This document shows positions 17,268-26,130 of a stretch of 64,000 nucleotides of DNA, piece after piece. Every line of letters begins with the position of its first letter. Positions within the stretch are counted from its first letter, which is position 1. The notes beneath the pieces were generated by a model, which was given only the letters and a program-made list of their open reading frames with translations, was not told the DNA's origin and made no database searches. The stretch lies in contig NZ_JADBEJ010000008.1 in assembly GCF_014873915.1 (NCBI RefSeq), positions 868,001 through 932,000 of the forward strand, written 5' to 3'. Source of the DNA: Amycolatopsis roodepoortensis (lineage in GTDB: Bacteria > Actinomycetota > Actinomycetes > Mycobacteriales > Pseudonocardiaceae). The position numbers and the translations under genes were made by a program.

Positions 17268-18503
17268 ATGCGGCACTTCCCGCATCTGCCCCGGGGAGAA
17301 CGCCCCTCGCAGTCGCCCGACATGCCGAAGGCGGTCGCGTTCGTATGGGCGCTGCTGATCCTGAACACGCTGGGCTCCACCGGCGCGACGACGGTCGTCC
17401 CGATCCCGCGTTCGGTGATCCAGCTCGTCACCATGGGTTCGCTCGTGCTGGCGTTCTGCATCGCGCTGGCGCTGAACGCGCGGCTCCGGATCCGGCCGAG
17501 CGCGTACCTGTTGCTGCTCAGCATCCTGGTGGTGCTCAGCCTGCTGGCGAGCCTGAACCTCGAAGTCGGGTACGGCGCGCTGTTCCGCTGCTTCCGGTTC
17601 GGCGTGTTCGTCAGCACGCTGTGGCTGCTGACCCGGTGGTGGGACGGCGGGATCCGGCTCGTGCGGCACCACATCCGGACGTACTCGGTGGTGCTGCTGA
17701 CGGTCGTCGTCGGGCTGGCCGCGTCGCCGGGGATCGCGCTGGCCGAGGAGTACGGCGGACGGCTGACCGGCACCATCTGGCCGCTGACGCCGCCGCAGGT
17801 CGGGCAGTACTCGGCGGTGGTCATCGGGCTCACGCTGCTGCTGTGGCTCGGTGGTGAACTCGACCGGCTGAACGCGCTGATCGTCATCGTCCCCTCGATC
17901 GGCATCCTGCTGCTGACCCACACCCGCACCGCGACGCTCGGCCTGGTCGCAGGCGTGCTGATCGCGCTGCTCTCGCTCTGGATGTCCAGCGCGCGGGCCA
18001 GGAAGGTGTTCGCCGGGGTCGCGCTGATCGGCGCGGTGTCCGCCGTCGTCCTCGGTTCGCTGCTGCAGGCCTGGTTCCTGCGCGGCCAGAGCTCGGAGAA
18101 CTTCTCCAGCCTCACCGGCCGCGCGAAGGTGTGGGACGCGCTGCTGTCCGACCCGCGCACCCTCGGCGAGTACGTGTTCGGCGTGGGGCTGACGAACAAG
18201 TCCTACATCGGCCTGCCCATCGACAACAGCTGGCTCGCGGTCTACCACGAACAGGGCTACGTCGGGATCGCGATCGTCGCGGCCTTCATGCTGGTGCTGA
18301 TCGTGGTCGCCGCGCTGCGGCCGCCGTCGCTGGCCAGGGCGTGCGCGATCTTCCTGATCACCTACTGTGTTTCGGCGTCCTACACCGAGGCCGGCCTCGG
18401 TGACGCTTCGCCGTACCTGCTGCATCTGGCGCTGGCGGCTTCGCTGCTGGTGCGGGTGCCTGTCACCGAGCAGAATTTCGTCCCGGCCAAGGAGCCTGCG
18501 TGA
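17268..18503 (+). CDS. Wzy / O-antigen ligase-like polymerase
   Basis: 411 residues and strongly hydrophobic, with about ten membrane segments beginning near residue 20. A large extracytoplasmic loop in the second half (QSSENFSSLTGRAKVWDAL to PIDNSWLAVYHEQGY) resembles the O-antigen polymerase/ligase (Wzy_C) domain, in which SLTGR and a conserved His region are usual. It would join undecaprenyl-linked repeat units at the outer face of the membrane. It starts 1 base after the beta-helix gene and overlaps the next glycosyltransferase by 4 bases. Family membership rests on topology and the loop motif, since sequence conservation is low. Confidence 0.8.
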   Translation: MRHFPHLPRGERPSQSPDMPKAVAFVWALLILNTLGSTGATTVVPIPRSVIQLVTMGSLVLAFCIALALNARLRIRPSAYLLLLSILVVLSLLASLNLEVGYGALFRCFRFGVFVSTLWLLTRWWDGGIRLVRHHIRTYSVVLLTVVVGLAASPGIALAEEYGGRLTGTIWPLTPPQVGQYSAVVIGLTLLLWLGGELDRLNALIVIVPSIGILLLTHTRTATLGLVAGVLIALLSLWMSSARARKVFAGVALIGAVSAVVLGSLLQAWFLRGQSSENFSSLTGRAKVWDALLSDPRTLGEYVFGVGLTNKSYIGLPIDNSWLAVYHEQGYVGIAIVAAFMLVLIVVAALRPPSLARACAIFLITYCVSASYTEAGLGDASPYLLHLALAASLLVRVPVTEQNFVPAKEPA

Positions 18504-19693
18504 AGGTCCTCGTGGTCCACAACCGCTACCGGTCCGAGCAGCCGAGCGGGGAGAACAACGTCGTCGACCAGGAGGTCGCGCTGCTCGCGGCCGCCGGGCA
18601 CGACGTCGGCCTGTTCGAACGGCGCAGTGACGACATCTCCGCGATGTCGTTGCCGCGCAAGGCCGTCGTCCCGCTCCAGGTGCCGTGGAACCGGGCGGCG
18701 CGCGCCGACCTCGCCCGGAGGCTGGCCGAAGACCGGCCGGACGTCGTCCACGTGCACAACACGTTCCCGTTGCTGTCGCCGTCGGTGCTGGCGGCGTGCG
18801 CGGACGCGCGTGTGCCCGTCGTCGCGACCGTGCACAACTACACCCTGATCTGCCCGCCCGGCACCCTCTACCGCGACGGGCACGTGTGCACGGACTGCGT
18901 CGGCCGGACACCGGCGCCCGCGGTGCGACACGGTTGTTATCGGGGGTCGGCGCTCGCGACCGTGCCGATGGCGGCGAGCCTGGTGCTCAACCGGCGTCGC
19001 TGGTGGTCCGGGGTGTCCCGGTTCTTCTGCATCTCGAAGGCGCAGCGTGAGGTGCTGGCCGCCGCCGGGATGCCCGCCGAACGGCTGGCGGTGAAGTACA
19101 ACTTCGTCGCCGATCCCGGCATCCGGCGCTCCGGTACCGGCGAGCACGTGCTGTTCCTCGGCCGGATCACCGCGGAGAAGGGGATCGGCCTCCTCATGGC
19201 GGCCTGGGACCGGATCGCCGCGACCGGCGGGCTCGGCCTGCCGCTGGTGATCGCGGGCACCGGCCCGATGCAGGACGAGGTCGCGCGCTGGGCGGAAGGC
19301 CGCGACGACGTCCGCTACGAAGGGCTGCGGAGCAAGGCGGAATGCGCCGAGCTGGTCACTCGCGCGGCCGTGGCCGTGGCGCCGTCGGAATGGCTGGAGA
19401 CGTTCGGGCTGGTGGTCGTCGAGGCGATGGCCGCCGGGGTCCCGACCGTCGCGGCCGCGCACGGCGCGTTCCGCGAACTGGTCGAGGACGGCGTGACCGG
19501 GCTGCTGCACGAACCCGGAGACGCCGAGTCGCTGGCGCGGCGGCTGCGGGAGGTCGTCGGCGATCCCGGCCGGAACCTCGAATTCGGCAAGGCGGCGCGG
19601 CTGGTCTACGAACAGGAGTTCACTCCCGAAGTGGGGTTGGAGCGGCTGATCGGCGGCTACGAGGACGCGATCGGGCGGGTGGCCGCGGAGTGA
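18500..19693 (+). CDS. Family 4 glycosyltransferase
   Basis: 397 residues with a GT-B fold. The N-terminal domain opens KVLVVHNRYR and contains VVHVHNTFPLLSPS and a small cysteine cluster (CPPGTLYRDGHVCTDCVG) common in this subgroup. The C-terminal donor domain has LFLGRITAEKGIGLLM and the EX7E motif ETFGLVVVEAMAAGVPTV. It adds one sugar to the lipid-linked repeat unit in the cytosol. GTG 18500 overlaps the polymerase stop by 4 bases, and its own stop overlaps the PAP2 start by 4. The sugar is unknown. Confidence 0.87.
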   Translation: MKVLVVHNRYRSEQPSGENNVVDQEVALLAAAGHDVGLFERRSDDISAMSLPRKAVVPLQVPWNRAARADLARRLAEDRPDVVHVHNTFPLLSPSVLAACADARVPVVATVHNYTLICPPGTLYRDGHVCTDCVGRTPAPAVRHGCYRGSALATVPMAASLVLNRRRWWSGVSRFFCISKAQREVLAAAGMPAERLAVKYNFVADPGIRRSGTGEHVLFLGRITAEKGIGLLMAAWDRIAATGGLGLPLVIAGTGPMQDEVARWAEGRDDVRYEGLRSKAECAELVTRAAVAVAPSEWLETFGLVVVEAMAAGVPTVAAAHGAFRELVEDGVTGLLHEPGDAESLARRLREVVGDPGRNLEFGKAARLVYEQEFTPEVGLERLIGGYEDAIGRVAAE

Positions 19694-20322
19694 AACCGGC
19701 CCTGCCGACGGCGCTCCGCCCGGCCGCGTTCGTCCTGGCCGTGATCGGCGGGTTCGGCGCGCTGGTGCTGGGCCTGGTCTACGCCGGCACCTCCGGGCCG
19801 ACCGGCCTGGACGCGACGCTGGTGGACGCACTCGCCTGGTCCGGCGACCCCTGGTGGACGATCGCGACGGTGATCGATTTCGTCGGCGAACCGGTCGGCG
19901 CGATCGTCACCATGGCCGTGTTCCTCGGCTGGTGCTGGTTCTCGCGGCGGCCGCGCACCGCCGTCACCGGGGTGGTGGCCGCGTTGGTCACCGTCGGCCT
20001 GACGAGCGGGCTGAAACCGCTCACCGGCCGGTACATCCACGGTGAATTCCTCGCGTATCCCAGCGGGCACACCGGTTTCGCCGCCGCGTTGACCTTCACC
20101 GCCGCGCTGGGCGTGCTCGGCGGGCTTCGGCGCTTCCCAGCGTCGGTGCTCCTGGTGGTCGTGGTCGTCGTCGCCGGACTCGCGATGGGCTGGGCCCAGG
20201 TAACGATGGGCGCGCACTACCCGACTGACACGCTGGGCGGCCTCGGTGTGGCGCTCGCGGTGGTTCCGGCGGCCGCGCTGCTCACCGACAAAGGGGCGAC
20301 CCGGTCCTCGAACACCGCATAG
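19690..20322 (+). CDS. PAP2-family membrane phosphatase
   Basis: 210 residues with about six membrane helices. The three phosphatase motifs are visible: a KX4R variant (K109 to R114, KPLTGR), PSGH (124-127), and a C-terminal GAHYPTD with His176 as probable nucleophile. Members dephosphorylate lipid pyrophosphates such as undecaprenyl pyrophosphate. In this operon it probably recycles the carrier lipid released by the polymerase. The start is GTG 19690, coupled to the preceding gene by a 4-base overlap. Phosphatidylglycerophosphate or phosphatidate phosphatase are alternatives. Confidence 0.82.
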   Translation: MKPALPTALRPAAFVLAVIGGFGALVLGLVYAGTSGPTGLDATLVDALAWSGDPWWTIATVIDFVGEPVGAIVTMAVFLGWCWFSRRPRTAVTGVVAALVTVGLTSGLKPLTGRYIHGEFLAYPSGHTGFAAALTFTAALGVLGGLRRFPASVLLVVVVVVAGLAMGWAQVTMGAHYPTDTLGGLGVALAVVPAAALLTDKGATRSSNTA

Positions 20323-20339
20323 CGAAAGGAACGGTTCCC

Positions 20340-21140
20340 ATGCCCCTCATCGATACCGCCAAGAAGATCGCCGCACGGGCGGAGGACCTCGGCCAGCGCG
20401 CACTGGCGACGGTCGGCGCCAAACAGTCCGAATCCGCCATCTCGGCCGACGCGCAGGGTTATTGGAACTCGCCGGACGAGAAGAGATGGAAGGACAATTC
20501 GCACTGGCGCGAGTCCGACACGTTCGACGGCAACGACCTCTGGTCGGAAATCGGCAAGCGGCACCTCGACATGTTCGAGGGCGGCGCCCGGTTGGCGGGC
20601 TTCGACCGGCCGTGGAACCGCGTCGTCGAATGGGGCTGCGGCGGCGGCGCGAACGCCATCCACTTCGCCCCGCGCGCTCAGGAATTCATCGGCGTCGACA
20701 TCTCCGCCGAGACACTCGCCGAATGCGAAAAGCAGGTCGCGAACGTCTGCGACACCTCCTTCCAGGCCGTCGACATCGACGTCGCGAATCCCGAAGCCGC
20801 GCTCTCGATGGTGAAGGAACCCTGCGACGTCTACGTGAGTTTCTACGTTTTCGAGCTGATCCCGACGCCGGAATACGGCGAACGCCTGCTCCGCATCGCG
20901 CGGGAACTGCTCGTCCCCGGCGGGCTCGCGCTGATCCAGGTCAAGTACGACCCCGGCACCTGGCGGACCCGGCCGCGCCGTCGTTCGTACCGCTCGGGGC
21001 TGGCGGCGATGACGACCTACCGCGTCGACGCCTTCTGGCAACTGGCGGAGCGGTGCGGCTTCACTCCCCAGGCGATCCAGCTGGTGCCGAAGAACGAACT
21101 GGACGAGCGGTACGCCTACTTCTTCCTCACAAAACCCTGA
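20340..21140 (+). CDS. SAM-dependent methyltransferase, class I
   Basis: 266 residues. The Rossmann-type SAM site is RVVEWGCGGGANAIHFAP (around 96-113), followed by an acidic residue after strand 2 (FIGVDIS). The C-terminal half has the usual beta hairpin. GAAAGGA lies 10 bases before the ATG. It is the last gene of the plus arm and probably O-methylates a sugar or caps the chain end; the substrate is not visible. The stop is followed within 5 bases by a degenerate palindrome. Confidence 0.8.
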   Translation: MPLIDTAKKIAARAEDLGQRALATVGAKQSESAISADAQGYWNSPDEKRWKDNSHWRESDTFDGNDLWSEIGKRHLDMFEGGARLAGFDRPWNRVVEWGCGGGANAIHFAPRAQEFIGVDISAETLAECEKQVANVCDTSFQAVDIDVANPEAALSMVKEPCDVYVSFYVFELIPTPEYGERLLRIARELLVPGGLALIQVKYDPGTWRTRPRRRSYRSGLAAMTTYRVDAFWQLAERCGFTPQAIQLVPKNELDERYAYFFLTKP

Positions 21141-21144
21141 CCCC

Positions 21145-21276
21145 CGCAGTCAGCCGACTAACTGCGCCGGGCTTCGTGCCGGCCCCGGCGTCGCGAAAGC
21201 CACTTTCGCGACGTCTGGTGTCCCGAAAGTGGCTTTCGCGACACCGCCTCGGACCGCATTTAGCCGACTAACCGCG
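21145..21276. repeat. Degenerate 22-bp palindromes flanking inverted-repeat copy 2
   Basis: Two 22-base elements (21145-21166 and 21255-21276) are decayed relatives of the CGCGTTTAGC-GCTAAACGCG family, with centre CCGA like the copy at 33574. Between them (21190-21242) is a second copy of the long inverted repeat found at 11510: 23-base arms, loop GTCTGGT, one mismatch. Its loop is the reverse complement of the first copy's loop, so the two copies face opposite ways. Confidence 0.75.
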
Positions 21277-21512
21277 TGACCGAAAACGCAACTCGCGTGA
21301 TTAAGGACGCAACTCGCGTGATCACACGCGTAACTCGGGTGTCGTCCCTCCAATCACGCGTGTCGTCCATCGGATCACACGTGTCGTCCGTCCAATCACG
21401 TGAGTTACGCCTTCAGTCACGTGAGTTACGCCTTCAATCACGTGAGTGCGGCGCCTGATCACGCGAGTTGCGTGTCTGATCACGTGAGTGCGGCGCCTGA
21501 TCACGCGAGTCA
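21273..21512. repeat. 21-bp tandem repeat array, eleven units
   Basis: From 21273 eleven consecutive 21-base units run without a gap to 21503, and a partial twelfth runs into the stop codon of the minus gene at 21510. Early units read CGCGTGA-N9-GCAACT or similar; later units read CGTGAGT-N9-GATCA, with TCACGTGA and TCACGCGA at unit junctions. Adjacent units are the most alike (two are identical: 21441 and 21483), showing local duplication. Because 21 is a multiple of three, reading frames through it give heptapeptide repeats; I do not regard them as coding. Confidence 0.85.
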
Positions 21513-22979
21513 CCGGGCGGGGCAGCCGCCGGCACCGTCGAACGTGCTGCAAGGGTCCTGCCCGTAAGGAGCAGCCTGCCAAGCCGCCACGTCCAGCGAC
21601 CGCGACGCGTCATGCGCCACGAACGACCAATGCCCGACGTAGGTGTTCGAGAACCACTCGTTGTCCTGTGCGAACGTAACCGCTTCCGACACGACGTTCC
21701 CCCGGTACGGCGACCACGACGGATAAGTGCCGTAGTTCGACAACACCGCCATGCGCCCGCAAAACCCCGTGCAGTCGGGCGCACTCCGGAAAACGTTGTC
21801 GTGCACGTTGACCCGCTGGGTCTTCCACCGGCAATCGTCGTACGCCGGTGAAACCGCGATCGATTCCGGCGCGCAGTCCGACGGCGAGGCGACGACCCGG
21901 GTGCAGGTACCGGTCGAGGTGTTCGAGGGGCTGTTGCAGAACCGGTCGGCGTTCTCCCACAGCGTCAGGCCGCCCCAGTTGTCCACGAACTCGTTCTCCG
22001 CGATCTCGATCATGTCGGTCCGCGCCCAGATCCGCGGCTCGCCGCCGGATTCGCTCAGATACACCGCGCCGATCGGGAAGTTGTTCCCCCGCGCGGCGAA
22101 ATCGCGACCCAGTTTCAGGGCGTTGCGGCGGAACACGTTGCTGCGGATGATGAGGTTGTAGCTGATCTCGTAGAACAGCCCCTCGGCGTCGTTGTCCTCG
22201 ATCAGGTTGTCTTCGACGATGAAGTCGTTGTTGTTCGTATCCGCCCAGAGCCCGACGCCGTGGTTGTGGTGCACCCAGTTCCCCCGGATGTCCGCACCGT
22301 CGACGGCCCAGAACTTCGCCCCGCCGCTGCATCCGCAGCCGGGCGACTTCTTCTCCCAGTCGTCGGTGTTGTTCCCGGCGATCTCGTTGCCCTCCACCAC
22401 GAGCCCGGTGATGCCGCCGCCCGCGCGGTAGGCGTTGATCGCGTACTGCCCGTTGTTCCGCAGGCAGTTCCCGAGCACCTCCTGCCGCGGCCCGGCCATC
22501 ATCGCGGCGCCGCGGTTGTCCTCGATGACGTTGCCCTCGATCACCCAGTGCTCGCCGGAATCGTGGTTCACCACGCCCTGGTCCTGCGGCGCGGCGAAAC
22601 CGCGGATCGTCAGCCCGCGGATCACGACGTCCTTGGCATGCTGGGTGAACGCCGTCCGGTTGATGCCGCGGCCGTCCAGCACCGCACCGGGCGCGCCGAG
22701 GTAGACGTTGCCGTCCTTCGGGATCACCTGGCTGTACGGGTCGTCGGCGAGCGTATGCCTTCCGCCCCCGAGCCAGAACGTCGTGCCCGGCGGGTGTTCC
22801 GACGTCTTGGCCGACAGCGAAACACCGGGCTCGACGACGACGGCGCTCTCCGGCTTCGGGAAACTCGCCGGTCCGGACGCGCAGACGGCCGGCACCTCGG
22901 TCGCCGCCGCCACGGCGGGGAAGGAGCCGGCCGTCAGGACCACCGACAGCGCGAACGCCGTCGTTCTCGCCCAATTCAT
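21510..22979 (-). CDS. Secreted right-handed parallel beta-helix protein (paralogue)
   Basis: About 489 residues from ATG 22979; a TTG at 22988 is the alternative start. A signal peptide (ARTTAFALSVVLTAGSFPA to AAA) replaces the lipobox of its paralogue at 15746. The body aligns along its whole length with that protein: the same coil order, the shared GNCLRNNGQYAINAY, VHHNHGVGLWADTNNNDF and LTLWENADRFCNSPSNTS, and conserved cysteines. By eye roughly 60% is identical. Such folds include pectate lyases and mannuronan C5-epimerases. It ends inside the 21-bp array and follows the aminotransferase gene, so it may be the last gene of the minus arm. Confidence 0.78.
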   Translation of the reverse strand: MNWARTTAFALSVVLTAGSFPAVAAATEVPAVCASGPASFPKPESAVVVEPGVSLSAKTSEHPPGTTFWLGGGRHTLADDPYSQVIPKDGNVYLGAPGAVLDGRGINRTAFTQHAKDVVIRGLTIRGFAAPQDQGVVNHDSGEHWVIEGNVIEDNRGAAMMAGPRQEVLGNCLRNNGQYAINAYRAGGGITGLVVEGNEIAGNNTDDWEKKSPGCGCSGGAKFWAVDGADIRGNWVHHNHGVGLWADTNNNDFIVEDNLIEDNDAEGLFYEISYNLIIRSNVFRRNALKLGRDFAARGNNFPIGAVYLSESGGEPRIWARTDMIEIAENEFVDNWGGLTLWENADRFCNSPSNTSTGTCTRVVASPSDCAPESIAVSPAYDDCRWKTQRVNVHDNVFRSAPDCTGFCGRMAVLSNYGTYPSWSPYRGNVVSEAVTFAQDNEWFSNTYVGHWSFVAHDASRSLDVAAWQAAPYGQDPCSTFDGAGGCPAR

Positions 22980-23034
22980 ACGATTCAAGGTAAGTCACCG
23001 CGCACTGCAGAGGAGGGACACGAACGAGTGGTCC

Positions 23035-24345
23035 TCAGACGTACTTGCGGAAAACAGGTTTCACCGGACGGCCGCCCGTCCATTGCGCCGGATCCTGGAA
23101 TTCGAGGGCCTTCCGGTACGTGGTGCAGGCCCGCGAGACGACGTCGATCGTCTTGTCGATGTCGGCTTCGGTCAGCCCGGCGCTGACCACGAACGACGGC
23201 CCGATCACCCCGCCGGTGATCAGTTCCCGCAGGAACAGCGTCCGGTACGGCTGCGACGGCTCGCCCCGTTCGTCGAGCGTGGCGAAGACCAGGTTGCTCG
23301 CCCTGCCGCGCACGAGCACGTGGTCGCCGACTCCCGCGCTCGTGGCGACCTCGCGAACACCCGCCGCGAGCCGGTCGCCCAGCGCGTGCAGCCGCGCGGT
23401 GATCCCTTCTTCGGCATAGGTGTCGAAGACGGCGATCGCCGCGGCGAGGGAATGCGTCTCGGCCCCATGCGTGGTCGAAAGCAGGAAAACCCGCTCACGG
23501 TGGTCGCGCAGCCCGCCGAGCTCCATGTACTCCCGTTTGCCCGCCAGCGCCGAGACCGCGAACCCGTTCCCCAGCGCCTTTCCGAACGCCGAGAGATCCG
23601 GGGTGACGCCGTACAGTCCCTGCGCCCCGGCGTCCGACCAGCGGAACCCGGTGATCATCTCGTCGAACACCAGCAGACAGCCGTACCGGTCGCACAGGTC
23701 CCGCAGCCCGGCGAGATACCCAGGTGGCGGCTCGGTCTGGGTCGCGGCTTCCAGGACGAGGCAGGCGACTTCGCGCGACCGCAGCAGCTCTTCCGTGGCC
23801 GCGAGATCGCCGTAGGGGAAGGAGACCGTCAGTTCCGTCGTCTCGCCCGGGATCCCGGCGGACATCGGCGTGGTCCCGATGAACCAGTCGTCGGTGGAGA
23901 AGAACGCGTGATCGCGACAGATCGCCACGAGCGTCCGTCCGGTCGCCGCACGGGCCAGCCGGATGGCGGCCGTGGTCGCGTCCGAGCCGTTCTTCGCGAA
24001 CTTCACCATCTCCGCGGTCGGCACGGCGGCGAGGAACCGTTCCGCGGCTTCGGCCTCGATGATGGACGGCCGGACGAAGTTGCCGCCCTTTTCGATTTCG
24101 GTCCGGACGGCCTCCAGGACCCGCGGGTGCGCGTGCCCGAGACTGACCGCGCGAAGCCCCGAGCCGTATTCGATGTATTCGTTGCCGTCGACGTCCCACA
24201 CGTGGCCGGCGAGGCCGCGCGCGATGACGGGCGAGTAGTCGTCGGGGTACTGGTCCTGGCCCTTGGCATAGGTGTGCGCGCCACCGGGGATCGCCCGGTG
24301 CAGTCGTTCGTTCGCCTGGTCGGAGCGCGGCAAGGGGCGGTTCAC
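23035..24345 (-). CDS. Class III PLP aminotransferase (glutamate-1-semialdehyde aminomutase-like)
   Basis: 436 residues from GTG 24345 with GAGGTGA upstream. Fold-type I features are present: the pyrophosphate turn KNGSDATTAAIR (118-129), VFDEMITGFR with Asp228 contacting the PLP ring nitrogen, and the Schiff-base lysine K256 in SAFGKALGNGF. It resembles HemL, but its place within a sugar operon, 4 bases after an RfbC-like gene, suggests transamination of a keto-sugar or of an amino acid substituent attached to the polymer. True haem synthesis is unlikely here. Confidence 0.82.
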   Translation of the reverse strand: MNRPLPRSDQANERLHRAIPGGAHTYAKGQDQYPDDYSPVIARGLAGHVWDVDGNEYIEYGSGLRAVSLGHAHPRVLEAVRTEIEKGGNFVRPSIIEAEAAERFLAAVPTAEMVKFAKNGSDATTAAIRLARAATGRTLVAICRDHAFFSTDDWFIGTTPMSAGIPGETTELTVSFPYGDLAATEELLRSREVACLVLEAATQTEPPPGYLAGLRDLCDRYGCLLVFDEMITGFRWSDAGAQGLYGVTPDLSAFGKALGNGFAVSALAGKREYMELGGLRDHRERVFLLSTTHGAETHSLAAAIAVFDTYAEEGITARLHALGDRLAAGVREVATSAGVGDHVLVRGRASNLVFATLDERGEPSQPYRTLFLRELITGGVIGPSFVVSAGLTEADIDKTIDVVSRACTTYRKALEFQDPAQWTGGRPVKPVFRKYV

Positions 24346-24349
24346 GGGA

Positions 24350-24898
24350 TCACCTCGTGGTCGTCAGTGCGGCGGCTAGAGGGGGAGCGTGAGCGTCACG
24401 TTCGGACACCGCGCTGACCGGGAGCGGCCACGGGATGGCCAGTTCCGGATCGGCGTACGAGATCGCGATGTCCTCGGCCGGATCGTGCGGCCGGTCGATG
24501 CGGTAGGAGATGTCGGCGGGGTCGGTGAGCGCCTGGAACCCGTGCGCGCAACCCGCCGGGATGTACAGGGAGACCTGGGTCTCCCCGGACAGTTCGAACC
24601 CTTTCACGGTGCGGAAGGTGGGGGAGCCCGGCCGCAGGTCCACGATGACGTCGAAGATGGCCCCGGCCGAGCAGCGGACCAGCTTGGCCTCGCCGCGTCC
24701 GCCGCGCAGATGCATCCCGCGTACGACTCCCTTGCGCGACCGCGAAAGGCTGTCCTGCGCGAAGCCGCCGGGGTCGATGCCGACCGACGCGACGACCTCG
24801 CTGTCGAAGGTGCGGCTGAAGAACCCGCGCTCGTCGGCGAACGGTGTCGGCGTGAAGAGGTAGGCGCCTTCGATTTCGGGAACCGCTTCGACCTTCAT
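24350..24898 (-). CDS. dTDP-4-dehydrorhamnose 3,5-epimerase-family protein
   Basis: 182 residues, cupin fold. The ATG at 24898 overlaps the stop of the pyruvyltransferase by 4 bases; a longer upstream frame is not needed. Family marks are GFFSRTFD near residue 26, the catalytic base region VVRGMHLR with His63, and YIPAGCAHGFQAL around 112-124. RfbC enzymes epimerise C3 and C5 of 4-keto-6-deoxy sugars. With a cytidylyltransferase in the same operon, the substrate may be a CDP-sugar rather than the dTDP form. Confidence 0.85.
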   Translation of the reverse strand: MKVEAVPEIEGAYLFTPTPFADERGFFSRTFDSEVVASVGIDPGGFAQDSLSRSRKGVVRGMHLRGGRGEAKLVRCSAGAIFDVIVDLRPGSPTFRTVKGFELSGETQVSLYIPAGCAHGFQALTDPADISYRIDRPHDPAEDIAISYADPELAIPWPLPVSAVSERDAHAPPLAAALTTTR

Positions 24899-26130
24899 CG
24901 GATCTCCTCGGACGTGCGGAACAGCGTCTTGTCGAGAACGTCGTACTGCTTCTCCAGCAGTTTCCCCTTGGCAGCACTCCGATCGCGCAGGCGCTGCCAG
25001 AACTCGTCGGGTTTGGCCTCGAGTTCGGCGAGCTGCCGGACGAGCAGGTCGACGTCGACGGCGCGGGCGGACTGGCAGTACTCCGCCAGTCCCATGTTCG
25101 CCATGATGCTGTCCATCTTCTGCGAATAGCTGATCGAGATCGTCGGCTTCGCGAGCTTCAGCGAGCACAGGACGTTGTGATAGCGCGTTCCGACGACCGC
25201 CCCGAGCGCGGCGATCTCGGTGATGAGGTCGCCGAGGGTGGGCAGTTTCGCCGCGGTCACCCGGTTCGGGTCGAGGTCGGGCCGGTGTTCGCGCAGATCG
25301 GCGAAGATCTCTTCGACGACAGGGTCGTCGATCTCGTCACCGGTGAGCAGCCGGATCTCCCGCCCGTCGTCGACCAGCCTGCGCACGAACCGTTTCATCG
25401 CGTCCACATAGGACGAACGGATCTCCTGGCCGCGGCGCCGGTCGTCGTTGCCCCCGTGGAACTCCATGACGCCGACCCCGACGACGTCCGACGGCCGTCC
25501 GGCGGGGATCGGCAGGGCGAACGCGAGGTCCGGGTAGAGGTCGTCTTTCGCTGTGTCGAGCCCCATCTCGGCCCAGGCGTCGCGGGACAGCTCGTCGCGG
25601 AACGAGCGGTAGTGCGCGGAGCGGGCGGCGATCCGGTAGAGCCGCCGCGTGGTCCGCTGGCGGATGACGTTCGAGCCGACGTTGAGCAGCGCGACCCGGG
25701 TCCCCCACAGCCTGCCCGACACCCCCAGTAGTGCCATCGCGTACGGAAAACCCCAGGGCCGCAAGGGAAGCGTTGTTTCGAGGACGCCGGCGCCGGGCAC
25801 GATCACCACGTCACACCGCCGGGTCCAGGAGAGGATCTTGAGCGTGTCCGCGACCTTGCCGACGGCCTTCAGCAGGGCCGCGAGCACCCCCGTCGTGTCG
25901 CGGTTGCGCGAGTAGTACCAGAGCAATGACTCCGCTTTGACGCCGTAGCGCGCCTCGACCAGTTCCGGTCCGGAGCAGAGGCAGCTGAGTTCCGCCTCCG
26001 GATGTCGTCGCCGTACGTACTCGAGTACCACTTCGAGTGATCCGTCGTTGCCGATGTTCCCCGCCCCCAGCAGCCCGAAGAAGCCGACCCGGGGATGTCT
26101 TCGTTTTCTCGCTCCAGGGCGAGAGGTCAC
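24895..26130 (-). CDS. Polysaccharide pyruvyl transferase family protein
   Basis: 411 residues from GTG 26130, which has GAGGAGGA upstream and overlaps the preceding stop by 4 bases. The N-terminus FFGLLGAGNIGNDGSLEVVL and the C-terminal GTRYHNVLCSLKLAKP and SYSQKMDSIM are the hallmarks of PF04230 proteins. They move pyruvate from phosphoenolpyruvate onto a sugar to form a ketal, giving the polymer extra negative charge. It acts in the cytosol on the lipid-linked repeat unit. The acceptor sugar is unknown. Confidence 0.85.
   Translation of the reverse strand: MTSRPGARKRRHPRVGFFGLLGAGNIGNDGSLEVVLEYVRRRHPEAELSCLCSGPELVEARYGVKAESLLWYYSRNRDTTGVLAALLKAVGKVADTLKILSWTRRCDVVIVPGAGVLETTLPLRPWGFPYAMALLGVSGRLWGTRVALLNVGSNVIRQRTTRRLYRIAARSAHYRSFRDELSRDAWAEMGLDTAKDDLYPDLAFALPIPAGRPSDVVGVGVMEFHGGNDDRRRGQEIRSSYVDAMKRFVRRLVDDGREIRLLTGDEIDDPVVEEIFADLREHRPDLDPNRVTAAKLPTLGDLITEIAALGAVVGTRYHNVLCSLKLAKPTISISYSQKMDSIMANMGLAEYCQSARAVDVDLLVRQLAELEAKPDEFWQRLRDRSAAKGKLLEKQYDVLDKTLFRTSEEIR

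Noticed and set aside
15380..18199. A 939-codon open frame on the minus strand opposite the heparinase, beta-helix and polymerase genes
   Set aside because: It is a GC-skew shadow of three well-supported plus genes; the product is low-complexity arginine/proline-rich sequence without domains.
21273..21512. CRISPR array
   Set aside because: Units are contiguous 21-mers without unique spacers, and no cas genes are present.
21322..21582. An 86-residue minus frame with TRVIRRR-type heptads
   Set aside because: It arises because 21 is divisible by three; no ribosome site and it runs out of frame into the beta-helix gene.
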